From Eleginops maclovinus (lineage: Eukaryota; Chordata; Actinopteri; Perciformes; Eleginopidae), in assembly GCF_036324505.1 (NCBI RefSeq), contig NC_086352.1, positions 28,228,312 to 28,292,311 of the forward strand: a stretch of DNA of 64,000 nt, in the 5' to 3' direction. Positions 12,101 through 22,500 of this stretch are shown here, piece after piece; positions within the stretch are counted from its first letter, which is position 1, and each line of letters starts with the position of its first letter. The position numbers and the translations under genes are program-made. Under the pieces are notes generated by a model, which searched no databases, had not been told where the DNA came from, and saw nothing but the letters and a program-made list of their open reading frames with translations.

Positions 12101-13635
12101 GTGTGTCCCTCATAGGCCACCAAAGGTTCATCCTGGGAAGGAAAGAGGATTTTTTTAACATTTATTATTTATAACAGAAAACAACTGAGTATATTCTGTG
12201 AAGGAGGGAATAGATGATTGCTCTGGGCAGAAATCCAATGTTATTGCTTTAAAATTGGGTTTGCCGTTCGATGCAGGCAGGTAGAGGTAAGTACAGATTA
12301 TTATTTCTTGTTTATGAAAACAGATGTTGATGATTGCTAGTAGTGATCCGTTTAGTGAAACAAAACAACACGCAAGGACATTTGAATATTCAGCTGATGA
12401 TTATGATGAGGAACAGCGAAGATGGTCTCTGGTTAAACATTTAAAAACGGGTAGCTGTAGACCGTGTGCAATGGACTCCAGACAGATGAGACTTGTATTG
12501 GCGTTTGTTTCTTCAAATCAAAGAGGAGCGTTTGCAGAGCAGCGTTTTATAAATGTAACAGTTTTCTAACTGGTTGAGTTAATTATATATATTAGTTATT
12601 TGGCATGATTTCACATATTCTTTCTCTTGAAACTGATTGCTCTATTTAGAGATGTATCATTGTTCGGTTGATTGCATCTAGTTAAAACCTGTGATATATA
12701 CATTGTTTTATAAGATTGTGTCTTGTACTGTTCTCCACAGTTTTATTTGGGTCCCCTTCAAAACTCAAAACATTGTTTCCGAAAAATAAATCATGCTGGT
12801 CAATGTGACCGGCAATGGGAAAAATTCTGGGTAAATAGTATCTGTGTTTATTATTCAGCTCAAAAACAATTGATAAAGAAGGCTTTAGAAAAAATGACAT
12901 CATCATACCATCATCATTATCATTGAGAAATCCAAGCCTGCATAAGCACAGAGCGCTGTTTGTAGTGCTATTCCTGTCAAAGCGCACCTAGGCGTGCTCG
13001 GTTGTGTTTGAAGTTTATGCAACGGCTGTCAATAAACACTCCATCCAGGATCAGCACAACAGGAAAATCAGTAAACGACAGGCTTCAGATATTTCTAGTC
13101 AAAGTCTGGTGTATACGGAAGCACCGACTCAGGTGTGTGTCCTTATATAATACTTAAATAGAGGTTGACATTTGTAATGGGAGGAAAACGAACCTTCATA
13201 CCTCATTAGGGCTGTGAGTGCTGATGTTTGGGTCTAACCTTGGCGGAATAGACAGTGATACTCTATTAAAAATGCAACAGTCTGAAAGGGAGAAGGGTGC
13301 TAGCTGTATTTATTTTTAAGAGAGCTGTCATGTCTAATGATGAGGGTAGTGTGACAGTGTGAGCCATGGCGAGAGGAAGTGTTTTCCTGAGTGCAGGGAA
13401 CCATTCACCCACCGTCGTCTGCTTCTCTCTCTTAGACGACTCCAGCCTGTCGAAGGACATCAGCAGCGCGCTCTCCACGGTGCCCGAGTGCTTCGACTCG
13501 GAGGGCTGCTTCCCGCTGGAGGACGAGCTGCGCATCGAGCCCCTCAGCCTGGACGGACTGAGCATGCTCAGCGACCCCGACATGGTGCTGCCGGACCCCT
13601 CCGTGGAGGATACTTTCCGCAGCGACAGACTCTGA
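2249..13635 (+). CDS. crtc3: CREB-regulated transcription coactivator 3 (3' part, 9 exons)
   Basis: CRTC proteins are cytoplasmic coactivators that enter the nucleus after calcineurin dephosphorylation and bind CREB bZIP on cAMP-responsive promoters. Exons: 2249-2299, 2403-2488, 3896-3945, 4762-4982, 7869-8104, 8493-8822, 8984-9064, 11863-12070, 13436-13635. All have GT-AG borders and matching phases, giving 486 residues to a TGA stop. Family marks include [63 protein letters not shown], the calcineurin-docking-like PNIILT (12052-12069) and the acidic C-terminal tail with [21 protein letters not shown]. The N-terminal CREB-binding domain lies upstream of the window. From memory of the human paralogues, [17 protein letters not shown], the Y-S-N-C segment and LPDPSVE favour CRTC3; the NDPFMEQQF and YSQAALSGL stretches also resemble CRTC1, so the paralogue call is less certain than the family. 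The long polyglutamine run is unusual. Confidence 0.9.
2403..2488 (+). CDS. crtc3: crtc3 exon with KPLPKQLWE motif
   Basis: Encodes [14 protein letters not shown] followed by [14 protein letters not shown]. It is preceded by a strong pyrimidine tract ending in TGCAG and followed by the donor GTGAGA. The EENL(I/L) and KPLPKQLWE words are found in CRTC3, whereas I recall CRTC1 and CRTC2 having shorter KQAWD/KPWD forms. This is one of the better arguments for the CRTC3 assignment. Confidence 0.92.
2489..4761. other. crtc3 introns around exon 3896-3945
   Basis: Apart from the exon at 3896-3945, no gene or clear repeat is seen. Short CAG/GTA triplet words near 4287-4312 do not form a coding exon. 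Confidence 0.6.
3896..3945 (+). CDS. crtc3: crtc3 exon with conserved phosphosite motif
   Basis: Encodes [16 protein letters not shown] and two bases of the next codon, with acceptor TTTCAG and donor GTAAGT. RP(K/R)SCEVPGI is nearly invariant among CRTC proteins. In CRTC2 the serine in this motif is a reported kinase-controlled 14-3-3 site; that it works the same way here is inferred. Confidence 0.93.
4762..4982 (+). CDS. crtc3: crtc3 exon with [12 protein letters not shown] motif
   Basis: Encodes 73 full codons running from IFPSPEQN through [16 protein letters not shown] and TPLDPED to [10 protein letters not shown]. The SLPDL(T/S)NLHF block is a hallmark of the central CRTC region and contains a second reported 14-3-3 phosphosite in CRTC2. 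The acceptor is CACAG and the donor GTGGGT. The exon is much more GC-rich than its introns. Confidence 0.95.
4983..7868. other. crtc3 intron
   Basis: 2.9 kb intron. It has the dispersed repeat at 6960-7450 and GCTAGC-type words near 7690-7715. A long open frame at 6440-6964 shows no domain, codon bias or splice logic. Confidence 0.6.
6960..7450. repeat. Dispersed repeat (CAATCGCCAG family), copy 1
   Basis: Contains AAATGCAATCGCCAGCAGCAAAAAGCTAA, written here only as its key words AATGCAATCGCCAG and AAAAAGCTAA, shared with copies near 44920 and 57030. The outer part at about 6990 (GAATAGAGTGGTG) matches the inverted words near 45010. Located in a crtc3 intron; non-coding. Confidence 0.5.
7869..8104 (+). 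CDS. crtc3: crtc3 exon with SLSNPSI repeats
   Basis: Encodes 78 codons. [13 protein letters not shown] and [12 protein letters not shown] form an internal duplication, and [16 protein letters not shown] and [16 protein letters not shown] follow. The repeated S-L-S-N-P-S unit is also seen in CRTC2 and CRTC3. The SP-rich half matches the conserved splicing-domain region of the family. The acceptor follows a pyrimidine-rich stretch ending in TGTAG; the donor is GTACAC. Confidence 0.94.
8493..8822 (+). CDS. crtc3: crtc3 polyglutamine exon
   Basis: Contains 110 codons in phase 0. It opens with [18 protein letters not shown], which resembles the GVPLDTS and PPPPYP elements of CRTC2 and CRTC3. It then runs into an uninterrupted 31-Gln tract (8595-8687) followed by His-punctuated Gln to about 8775, and ends [13 protein letters not shown]. 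The codon pattern is CAG7 CAA7 CAG2 CAA8 CAG3 CAA3 CAG1. Long open frames in the other frames and on the opposite strand here (polyLeu, polyAla/Thr, polyAsn/Ser) are by-products of the triplet repeat. Confidence 0.93.
8595..8775 (+). repeat. CAG/CAA triplet repeat encoding polyGln
   Basis: The first 93 bases code for 31 Gln without interruption. About 29 more codons follow in which single His codons (CAT/CAC) break runs of two to six Gln. CAA outnumbers CAG 18 to 13 in the pure run. Confidence 0.97.
8984..9064 (+). CDS. crtc3: crtc3 27-codon exon
   Basis: Encodes [17 protein letters not shown] then [10 protein letters not shown], phase 0 at both ends, so skipping would keep the frame. It resembles the F-x-D-x-x-x-E-Q-Q segment of CRTC1. 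The donor GTAACA runs directly into a (CA)n microsatellite. Confidence 0.88.
9066..9107. repeat. (CA)n at a splice donor
   Basis: About 20 CA units begin within the 5' splice site of the 27-codon crtc3 exon (CAG|GTAACACACA). Confidence 0.95.
9440..10571 (-). pseudogene. Tc1-type transposase remnant
   Basis: The minus strand at 10317-10571 reads through a typical Tc1 N-terminal helix-turn-helix domain ([31 protein letters not shown]). Farther on, fragments of the DDE catalytic domain appear ([11 protein letters not shown] near 9735, then [10 protein letters not shown] near 9630). Frames are broken by stops and shifts and by an inserted segment at about 9969-10090. Not functional. Confidence 0.88.
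9969..10090 (-). mobile_element. LINE/SINE 3' tail nested in the Tc1 element
   Basis: A segment starting TTTCAAGGTTTTATTTGTCA interrupts the Tc1 body, and Tc1-like sequence resumes after it (GTTGATGCC...TCTGATTCTGG-like). On the minus strand it ends in an AATAAAACC-type tail, as seen in many fish retroposon 3' ends. Its exact family is not identified. Confidence 0.6.
11066..11518. mobile_element. Dispersed MITE-like repeat, copy B
   Basis: The most complete copy in the window. The ends resemble AAAAGAGACCTTATTAGGCT and, inverted, AAAGGGCATAAAAGGGC, suggesting degenerate terminal inverted repeats. It is in the same crtc3 intron, just right of the Tc1 element. Confidence 0.78.
11863..12070 (+). 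CDS. crtc3: crtc3 exon with PNIILT docking motif
   Basis: Contains 69 codons plus one base. It starts [13 protein letters not shown], includes [19 protein letters not shown] and ends [10 protein letters not shown]. The Q-F-x-x-(L/M)-E-N and GSHG(N/S)L blocks are conserved in CRTC proteins. PNIILT fits the calcineurin PxIxIT-type docking consensus described for this family. The donor is GTAAGA. Confidence 0.94.
12071..13435. other. crtc3 last intron
   Basis: AT-rich; no repeat or gene recognised. Confidence 0.6.
13436..13635 (+). CDS. crtc3: crtc3 last coding exon, transactivation tail
   Basis: Contains 65 codons and TGA. It encodes [17 protein letters not shown], then the acidic-hydrophobic tail [20 protein letters not shown]...[10 protein letters not shown]. 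This is the CRTC C-terminal transactivation domain, nearly identical in ordering to CRTC3. The preceding intron ends in a CT-rich tract and TTAG. Confidence 0.96.
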
Positions 13636-16125
13636 ACACACACGCGTGGATTTGCAGTGTAAAGAGTGTACAAATCTGACATATGCATGCAAACCGTCTC
13701 TATAGGGCCACGGTGCATTCATCCACTGCCGCTGAGATTCATCAAATGTGAAGCATACACACACTTTTTAAGGAGGAGACTTGTGAACTCTGTTTATACC
13801 TGCTTGGTGCAAAGTCCCCCTCACATCTCTAGGACGGTATTTTGAATGAGATGCGTCGATGCAGTTTTTGGGATTCAAATCAGAGCCGGGAGCAGAAACG
13901 GGTCCAGTTCTGCACTTTGGACAAAGCACGTGAAACAATCCCCGCCTCTCTCGCTCTCTCATCGCCAGCTCACAGCCCCCCTGAAGCCATGGCAACCGCA
14001 TCGCCATGGTTACGCAGCATAGCAACCCCATCGCCACGTTGAAGAGCAGCAGGAATGCCGACATGCATTTACTTTCCTCGCGGTTCCTGTAGACGAGGGA
14101 GTGAGCTTTTCACAGCTGGAGTAAAAAGTACTTCAGGCTCCTGAACAATCATGGTAAAAATGAAGACTAAAAAGATTCTTGTTTATAAATGTATTTCTTT
14201 GCGTATGTTATCAGATTATTTTTCAAATGTTTGCCATAGATCTATACATTTGAATATACATAAATATATATATATATCAATCGCAGTCTGATTGGAATGT
14301 ATTTTCAAACTCGAAACAAAAAGGGCAAACTGTTTACAAAAGATGAGATTTTAATAAGTAAATATTACTTAGAGATTTTCTAATTAATAAAGAGATACAA
14401 TTCTACGATGAATAAATGCTATATTTTCCTTGCAATTTGGTTGGATACTCCCCCTCCCCCCTGCCCCCTCGGCTGTGGTTTCCTCGGTCAGAACTTTGGC
14501 AGCACTGGGACAGCGTCGAAATCGATTCTGCAAATCTTTTTTTTTAACTTTTATTCCTCTTTTTTGAAATACTTTTATGTACATTAATTGCATATGTTTT
14601 ATTTTACATTTTGTACTGACTCGTTATGGCGCTTTCACTGTACTATAAATGGTGTCGTGAATAAGGGCTGCGTTACTGTGGATGCATGATGCCCTAAAAT
14701 ACCTGTTTGCATCCGGCTTCTTGTCCCTGTGTTGTTGCAGACTTTGCAGTGAACCCCCCCTACCCCCACCCCCCATCTGAACTGTTATTCAGAGCGTCAT
14801 CATGTGGACATCGGACATCATGTAACATTGCACTTAACCTCTTTTGCACTAATTGGATCACAGTGTGTAGCCTGATATTGTAAAAACCAGTAGGATCCTC
14901 TTTTCGTTTGTTTGTTTTCACCTGATAACCCAAAGAAGTTGAATGAAGCCATTATTGAAAAAAAAGTGACACCTTATGTGACTAATAAATATGTAAAGTC
15001 ACTGCACATACACACATTTCAAAACATCAGCCAGGGGTGTTTGGTTTCGATATGTGAGAAAGTATACATTATGTTTCCTTGGCTTTGATCTTATGGTCCT
15101 ATGGTGATGTGTTTTTGTAAAGAGCTCCTATTTACATTTGATTATGTAATAACTCGGCCTTCAGGGCATTGAGTGCCCCCTGCTGTCTGTTTCAATGAAA
15201 TCAAAAGTTTTTTTGTATGTTTCTGAAGAGAATTTGGAGCAAATTAAATTTATTTCTGTGCTCCTCTTTAGCTATGCAACGTTTTTCAGTTCAGTGCAAC
15301 CTGTTGAACAGGTGCGCCTCGTGCATTATGCAGTGTTCACAATGTGGGGGATCAAATTTGCCACAAATCACAATATTACATGTGTCCAGTGTCCACAGTG
15401 TGTGTCGACTCTCGATCGATAAGAAGAGCGTCTGCCGGCATCTAACGGATCAACAGTCGGAGAACAAGAGCAGTCCTGGAGGAGGATTTTTAAAACTCGT
15501 GCATCATTTTGGACAAATGGTGCATGGCACTGTTTGTGTTTTGTTTCCTTCTCAGTCAGACGGCGTCGCACTGAGTGGACTGTGGGTTCTGTCCGAGTGT
15601 ATGAAAGAGATTCAGGGGTGTTGGGGTTGATTTCTAAGAGTTTATATATTCAGCTATTATACATTTTTACCTGCTCTCTTGTTAGCTCTTAAGACTGTGG
15701 GTTAGTGATGGAGCCACTTTGCAGTTTATTGTGTCTATAGTGTTTTCCTTTCCTCCCTCTCTTCCCTGCTGTCTGAACGCCTGCCTTCTGCTGCCTTAAC
15801 ATGTTGTATTTTGACTTTACATATTCCAGCATTAACCTGTATCTGCTAGTTTTCCCCTCCCTTTAGCTTTAGCTCTGTTTGGTACTAACTGCGCTTTGTC
15901 CTTTTCTGTCTCAACGTCTCACTGTTTTTTGTTTTTTTTGTGTATTCCTTTTTTTAGCTAAATGTACAGTTCTGTTATTTAAAGAATGTTTTGTCCACTA
16001 GTGTTACTACTTTTTATTTGTAATGTAATATGTTTTTCCCCGAGATATAAAATGTTGTTGGTTTGAAACGTATGCTTATCTTTCTGATTTAATATAAACA
16101 ATAAAGCTATATACTGTGTATTAAA
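13636..16125 (+). other. crtc3: crtc3 3' UTR
   Basis: No coding signal follows the TGA. AATAAA hexamers occur at 14386-14391, 14984-14989 and 16100-16105. The last is the best candidate for the distal end, because the sequence beyond it loses the uniform AT-rich 3' UTR look. The first two would give shorter isoforms. A short (TA)n lies near 14263-14278. Confidence 0.6.
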
Positions 16126-16984
16126 GGTGCTGTTGATGTTCCTGCCAGTAGATGGCAGCAGTGTGGTGTAATCGAGATGAACGTACACGTCCCAAAAAAC
16201 AACATCCCTGTGTTTAGTTGGAACAAATACCAGTGCCCCTTCTTTAGAGCTTTCTGTGTAGGCTAACAAATGATTTCTGAACAAAATGCACTTTTTCATT
16301 GTTTTAATTTTGATGGGGGTCTGTGAGAACAGCTCTGTAATTTGTTACTCTGTTTGGTTTCACAGGCCTCAACGTTGATTCTTTTTTTTTAAAAGCAAAC
16401 TGACTATCAGTTTAGAAACGGAGTGTGATATTTCCATCTAATTTACACCTGAAAAATATTTTCTCTCATGTCTTCTGTAATTTGTCAATCTTCTAACTCA
16501 CCAATCTAAAAAAAAGTAGGGGTTTAAAGTTTTAAAAGGGAACGTTTAGTTTGTTTTGTCTTTCTCTTAAATGAAACGTAATTGACCCTGACCCTGTTCA
16601 AAGAAGACAAGTGTACCCTTTCTTGGTATTCCAGCTGCGTCTACCTCATGAAAGGCCACTAGAAACTCCTTTTAGGTGAAATTGATGGCAGTTTTACTTG
16701 TGTTTATTTGGCAAGATCCAAATGGGAGTCAGATGGTAACAATTTGATGGTTTGTTTTCACTGTGGGGCTAAAAGGGAGGACACCACCAAATTACACCTT
16801 CTATCATTTTCCTAAAATGTCTCCACTGCAATAGGGGACATTCACAGAAAGACTAACTGCATCCTGACTGGTAGAAAGGCTTTTGATAGTTTCACTCGTT
16901 TAACTTTATCCTAATTCAAGAAAATACATGATTGTTTTACACCAACAATATTAATTTTGTCCCCCGCCCTTTAGTTTAAATTGT

Positions 16985-17325
16985 TTGCAGGGTTCCTATT
17001 GTGTTCATTTTCAAGTTCATAATTGTTTTTTGTGTCTCTACTGTGACATCACCCTCTGTCTGAAACCAGAGCCCAGTCTGCCCTGGTTGGTAACCTGGCT
17101 GTCACGCCCCAGTAGCCCCTATCACGTACAATGTTCGCGAGCGCTAGCCAATAGAAGCGTGAATGTTACGTAGTGATGTCATTATGTTACTGAAATAAAC
17201 TAATGTCCAATGGAGTCATTTTAGGCAGGGGGGGGGGTGGAAGAGGAACTCCATCTGGAGGGAACTTTGGGATTTTAGCCTTTGCAAACCATTTACATGC
17301 ACAAAAACATAGGGCTTTTTAAGGA
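16985..17325. mobile_element. Dispersed MITE-like repeat, copy C (inverted)
   Basis: Reverse-complement relative of copies A and B. Landmarks are TCTCTACTGTGACAT, CCTCTGTCTGAAACCAGAGC, GCTAGCCAATAGAAGCGTGA and AACTCCATCTGGAGGGAACT. It lies in the region between the two genes. Confidence 0.75.
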
Positions 17326-17771
17326 AAGGATTTCTTTATGAAAACTACACAAGAACAGTAACTGGCCCAAAAAAGTTCTATTATCAGTACATGAATGTTA
17401 TTTACTTTACGAGAGTAAAAATGCTTATGTTTGGCAATGTTTAGTCAAAAGAATGTGTTTATTTCTACTGTCAAACTACTGGCTCCCAGTGAGGATTTAT
17501 AATCCTGTCTTTTTGTGACCAGCAGGTGGTAACTGCAGTCTCTGATTCAATCCCAGCAACTTTATATATATACAGGAGTGTGAGGACAGCATAGTGTGGC
17601 AGATGGACAGTGTGAGCTCCTGAACATCAGCCAAACCTCAAACACAAAGCAACAACACACACAAACACAGTGAGGGAGCTGAGCAGATAATCACAGTCAT
17701 CAGTCAGAGAGCTGGAGTTGGTCCACAGAGTGAGTCGAGGCAGGTCAGGATGCCAGCTTCAAATTCCTTTG

Positions 17772-17772
<1 letters not shown>

Positions 17773-17821
<49 letters not shown>
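17773..17821. repeat. (GT)n microsatellite
   Basis: About 24 GT units in the region between the genes, directly after an ATG-containing stretch at 17749-17772. Confidence 0.97.
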
Positions 17822-17823
<2 letters not shown>

Positions 17824-19059
17824 ACATACTGTCCAGCTGGTGGGAACCCGAATAATAACTGAGCTGTTGGCAGAATAATAAAAATAATTAATGAGGCCTG
17901 TTAAACCATTGGCTAGCTGTGTAGCAGCAAACTACTACTTTTATTTGATTTCACTTTGATTCCTGTCAATAACAAGCAGCAACCTGAAGAGTGAAGTTAA
18001 TCTGACGGTTCCTCAAACCTGCATTCTTTGTCATGGCCAACAGGATGGAAAAAGAAAGGTCTGATTGTTTAGAAGTCTATGAGACAGTAACTAATTTATT
18101 ACCCAAGTAAGCAAATGAATGTTGTTAATCACAAGTTTCAACACTTCTTCGTTGGGAATGATGTTCTTTATGTAAATGGCTGTGCCTTTGAGAGAAAATA
18201 GACCTTAAGCAGGTTAGGTTGTGACCGACAATTTGACTTTTGGTGCTCTCCTTATTTACTTTTTAGAACTTTAACCCTTTTATAGTTGGTTTTTAGTTCA
18301 TGAAATTTAAAAGTAACATTTTGGTCAATCATGTCTTGCTAATCATTTGTTTAATGGCAATTAACATGTCCCAATTTCCTCTTTACGCAGGCACAAACAG
18401 AAGATTTTCCTCTTATTTGATGCAGTTCAGTTTAATGTCTATTAAATCAGTTGAATAATTCCAAGTTTCTGCCAGTGAGTTGTTTGGTTGTAGCCGTTAG
18501 CTTCTGCCGCGTCTGGACAGAATAATGTGCTCTCACTCTTCCTGTGCCCTGCCTTTCCTGTCACCAGTACCACCATTTATACACCCCTGTGCTCTTTATC
18601 ACCACCAACAAGTGTTCAAAATAATACTACAAGATTATTGTTAACAAAATTAACTCCAACAATAAACATGAATAGCTTCTTCAATGTGGTTGTGCTTAGC
18701 TCCACCCTCTCGAGTCCCCTCTGGTTTCAAATGCCAAGATGGCGACGGTCAAAATGTCAAACTTTAGGCTACAGAACTACAAACCAATGGGTGACAGCGT
18801 CCTCACCTGAATGTAGTATTCCTCAGACATCTTTCAGTTTATGAATTTACGGCCTACAAAATGTACTGTCCCTTACTGGGCATATTAACCTCCATTTCAA
18901 CAGCTGTTTTAAGGGAAAACAAACCGTGATGAACCTTGTTTACGGTGCCTGCTCAGCTCCAAGCAGCAGAACACATAACAATAGGAGAACCTGGTGGAGA
19001 ACATGGACCAATTTGAAGCTCAAGACATTTTAACACAAGCATGACTCCACATGTTGCCT

Positions 19060-19500
19060 CTGTAGGGGTGGAAAAAGTAGTACTGTACTCAAATAGAAAT
19101 ACTATGTTCTTAAAATACTCCATTATGAGTAAAACTTCAAAATGTTACTTAAAGGGGGCCTATCATGCTCATTGTCAGGTTTCATATTTGTATTTTGTGC
19201 CTCTACTGGGACATTTTTTCCATGCTTTAATGTTCAAAAAGCCCTTTATTTTTATCATACAAAATGTACTCAAAGTATCAAAAGTAAAAATACTCATTAC
19301 AGTATGCACATTGGCTCTTTTTAAAGTATACTGTAATAGAGTAGTATATGTTTTGATTTTATCGTTAACAAATACAGAAAAACTTGTTGACCACATTTTG
19401 GGTATGTTGTGTGCTACAGAGTCGATAGGTAGTTATTTAGATAAGTCTAAATAAAGATGCTAAGTAGCTCAAAACTATACTTACAGTAATTGAGTAAACA
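19060..19500. mobile_element. Composite repeat: AGTACTC family with MITE fragment
   Basis: Left part (about 19066-19148) is a teleost dispersed repeat rich in AGTACTC/TACTTAA words. At 19149 it abuts AGGGGGCCTATCATGCTCAT, the end of the MITE family seen at 11066-11518, running to about 19255. AGTACTC-type sequence then resumes (about 19262-19360). Confidence 0.6.
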
Positions 19501-22500
19501 TCCAATCCTCTGTCCCGTGTAAATAGGCATCTAGCATGCCTGAAAAAAATCCCCCCTTCTCTAAACCCATGCATCAGAATACTTCCACACTAAGTGATCC
19601 GTGAAAAGCAAACAGCTTTGTAGTTTTCTGCTTCAGGCCACAAACAGTGTTTCTGCACCTTCCATGTGATGAATGTGTGTTTACAGCGTGTTTCATCCTC
19701 ACACTGAGCCATGAATCAGGGGGACAGCTTTATGTCCACCCTGACCTCCTCACAGTCCTGAGGGTGGATGGGAGATGCGTTCATTTCTTCTTATCACCTC
19801 ACTCTCCTCTCCTCCCCTCTCATTCTCTATAGCTCTCCTGTCAATTTTCACTGTTCTACAGAACCTCCTCTTTATACCCCGATTCACTGTGTGTGTGTAG
19901 GTCAGGCCTGTTATAATTATGTAAGATTCATTATTTTCATCATTGATTAACAATGTGTGGAGGTTCTAAATTGTGAACGTGGAAAAAAATATGTATTATA
20001 TATTATTTTTGCAATTGTTTTTAATATGGTAATTTTTTTCAGACTTCCCCTTACCCCCTGCTTTCCAATTAGGAATGCAGTAAAACTGTGATTGTACTGT
20101 TTGCAGTAAGAAGCATATTTGACTTTCACCGCCCTGACTGTTTTTACCACGTGTTTTCTGATGTTTATGTTGTGGCTCTCTCTGTGCTGTTTGTCAGCTA
20201 ATGCCAACCAGACCCCTCAGAGAAAAACTGTGCTGCGACAGAAGAAATGTCTGGAGTCTGGAATCACGCAGGTGGTTGTAATATCAATAATCAAAGAGAT
20301 AGAAATGTGTTTTGAACACTCTGTCCCGTTTTTAGTCCTGGCATGGAATGAAACACAGGGAGAGGCACACACTTGTTGAAGACTAAGTGTTTATTCAGTG
20401 CAGAAAAAAAGAATGTCACAACAGAGCTGCTCGACTTTTTTTCGTTGTTTCAGACAAAAAAACTAAAAGTAAAGTCCTTTAATACAGTAAAGAAATGTAA
20501 TAGTCATCAGTTTTAAAGTATCATTAGATATAAGTAAAGAGTTTTGTCAATATCTTTGTCTTTGATTAGATGAATGATCTCAAATTGGGAAACTTTCATT
20601 ATTTATATATCACTGTTTTGCTATCAGTTTTAATCTGACTATTTTTTTAATTATCCCCTTTAATTTCTGTATTATTTCTTCTTTTCAATTTTAGTTTAAT
20701 ATTTGTTTATTTAAGACGTTTGCCTCTTTAAAAAGACTTAAGACTTGTTTAATTTATACTGTATGTAAAGAAATAGTTTTGAACCAATTACATATTTGGA
20801 GAGACACAAAAAAAACTCTGCATGCAGACTTTGAGATGATCATTAACATTTGATCCTAACATCATGATGCATTCAATGAACAGCTGAAACACAGGGTTGG
20901 ATTTACAGACTCACTTTGTCTTAAATATTCTAGTTTTAAAGGACTATTGATCACTCTGTGGTACCATAATTCCTGTGATCTGTATTATTAGCACGCTGGG
21001 TCTCACCACTGAAATAGTTTTAATCCCACACAACAGCAGCAGGATCAGAGCTGTTCGGCTCACATAAACCGGGTTCCTAGAACAGGAGGAGCAGCAGCAT
21101 CTGATCCGCGGCTAGCTTTGTGAATGGAGGCTTGGATGTGGTCGTTGCTTGATTTGCGTTTTGTTAACATGCTTAGGCTACAGAGTTTGTTATTCCCAGC
21201 CAACAAGTATAAACCGCATCTCTGTTCAGAGAGAACATCTGTCGACAATAAGCGTGACTTTGCTTACAGCGAGTTTGTGATTTTCATTCAGAAATGGAGA
21301 GGTTATTTTGACATGCTCACTGCAGATTCCCCCTCCTGCAGCTGTGTTTAGGGCTCCATACATGTTAGCATGGAGATGTTGATAAGTGTTTCTTAAGCTA
21401 CCGTGCTACTGACATAAACTTGTCAATTGCATCTGTGCAACCTCAGCCCAGGAGATATTTGTGTTTATCTATGTGTGAATTTGAGTGTGTGCGTGCAGGA
21501 ATATCCTGCAGAGACAGTGAGATAACGTCAGTCTGGACAGAGGCAGCAGATGTTTCCCATTCAGACGCTCTGTTTGGGTCTGTGTGGATTTACAGGGGAA
21601 AGCTGTGTGGAGGTATCCTCGAACATCACTCATTTTAGACCTGTATATGACATATGGTCCACACAGTGAACGTACACATAGCAATGAAATATACTGAAGT
21701 GTATTCCACTCTACATTATTTAAGGATTCTGGGAAAGTACTTGTTTACGGAAGGATAAAGTCAGATATATATATATTTTTTGACTTTTTTCAGAATTCTG
21801 AGTTTAAAGGCAGAATGTAATCCATAACCTAAACTCTCAGTCCTTATTTTGAAATGATAATTTCATCTTTAAACTTAAATCTACGATGGCCGACAGGTGC
21901 GAACACCCTACAACGGCCCAAAATATTTAACAAAAGTACAAATATGCCAGAAGACATGCAAATGAAGAAACATCTCGACCAACTTCAAAACACACAAACA
22001 GCATTTAGAAAACATTCACCAACTTGAAGTTTTACTAAAAACATAAACAAATACGCTGCAAATAAAAAAAGCTGTAAGACATTCAAAACACAACTGCAAT
22101 GGGGACACTAAAAAGTGATGCACTCAGCTGGGAACAGAGGGCTTGATGACGTCCCAGGATTATAAAGTTGGCCAACTGTCATTGGAAATGTACCTAAAAA
22201 AAGCTGCCCCTGTATGCCACCATACAACCTCTACTAAAGTTAATTTGATGTGGCCTGATTGTCTTCCGTATGTCTAAATATGGTTTCAAATTTCAATCCA
22301 GTCACAGTCTTTATTATGTGGTCATAGAAGGCAAAATGGTTTGATTTTACCCATAACAATCCTTATAAATATCATTATATGTCATCAGCGAAACATCGAT
22401 CATACACGAAAATGCCCTTTCTACAATGTGAGTGTAGAAAATATCATAGAATGAAGTGAAAATAATAATAATGTTGTGTGTTGCAAAATGTTAGGGTCCC

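Noticed and set aside
20119..20379. Open frame with a hydrophobic start, a signal-peptide-like look and a KKCLESGITQ stretch
   Set aside because: No family recognised, no upstream exon confirmed, and the frame runs past a plausible donor; kept only as a weak part of a possible transcript.
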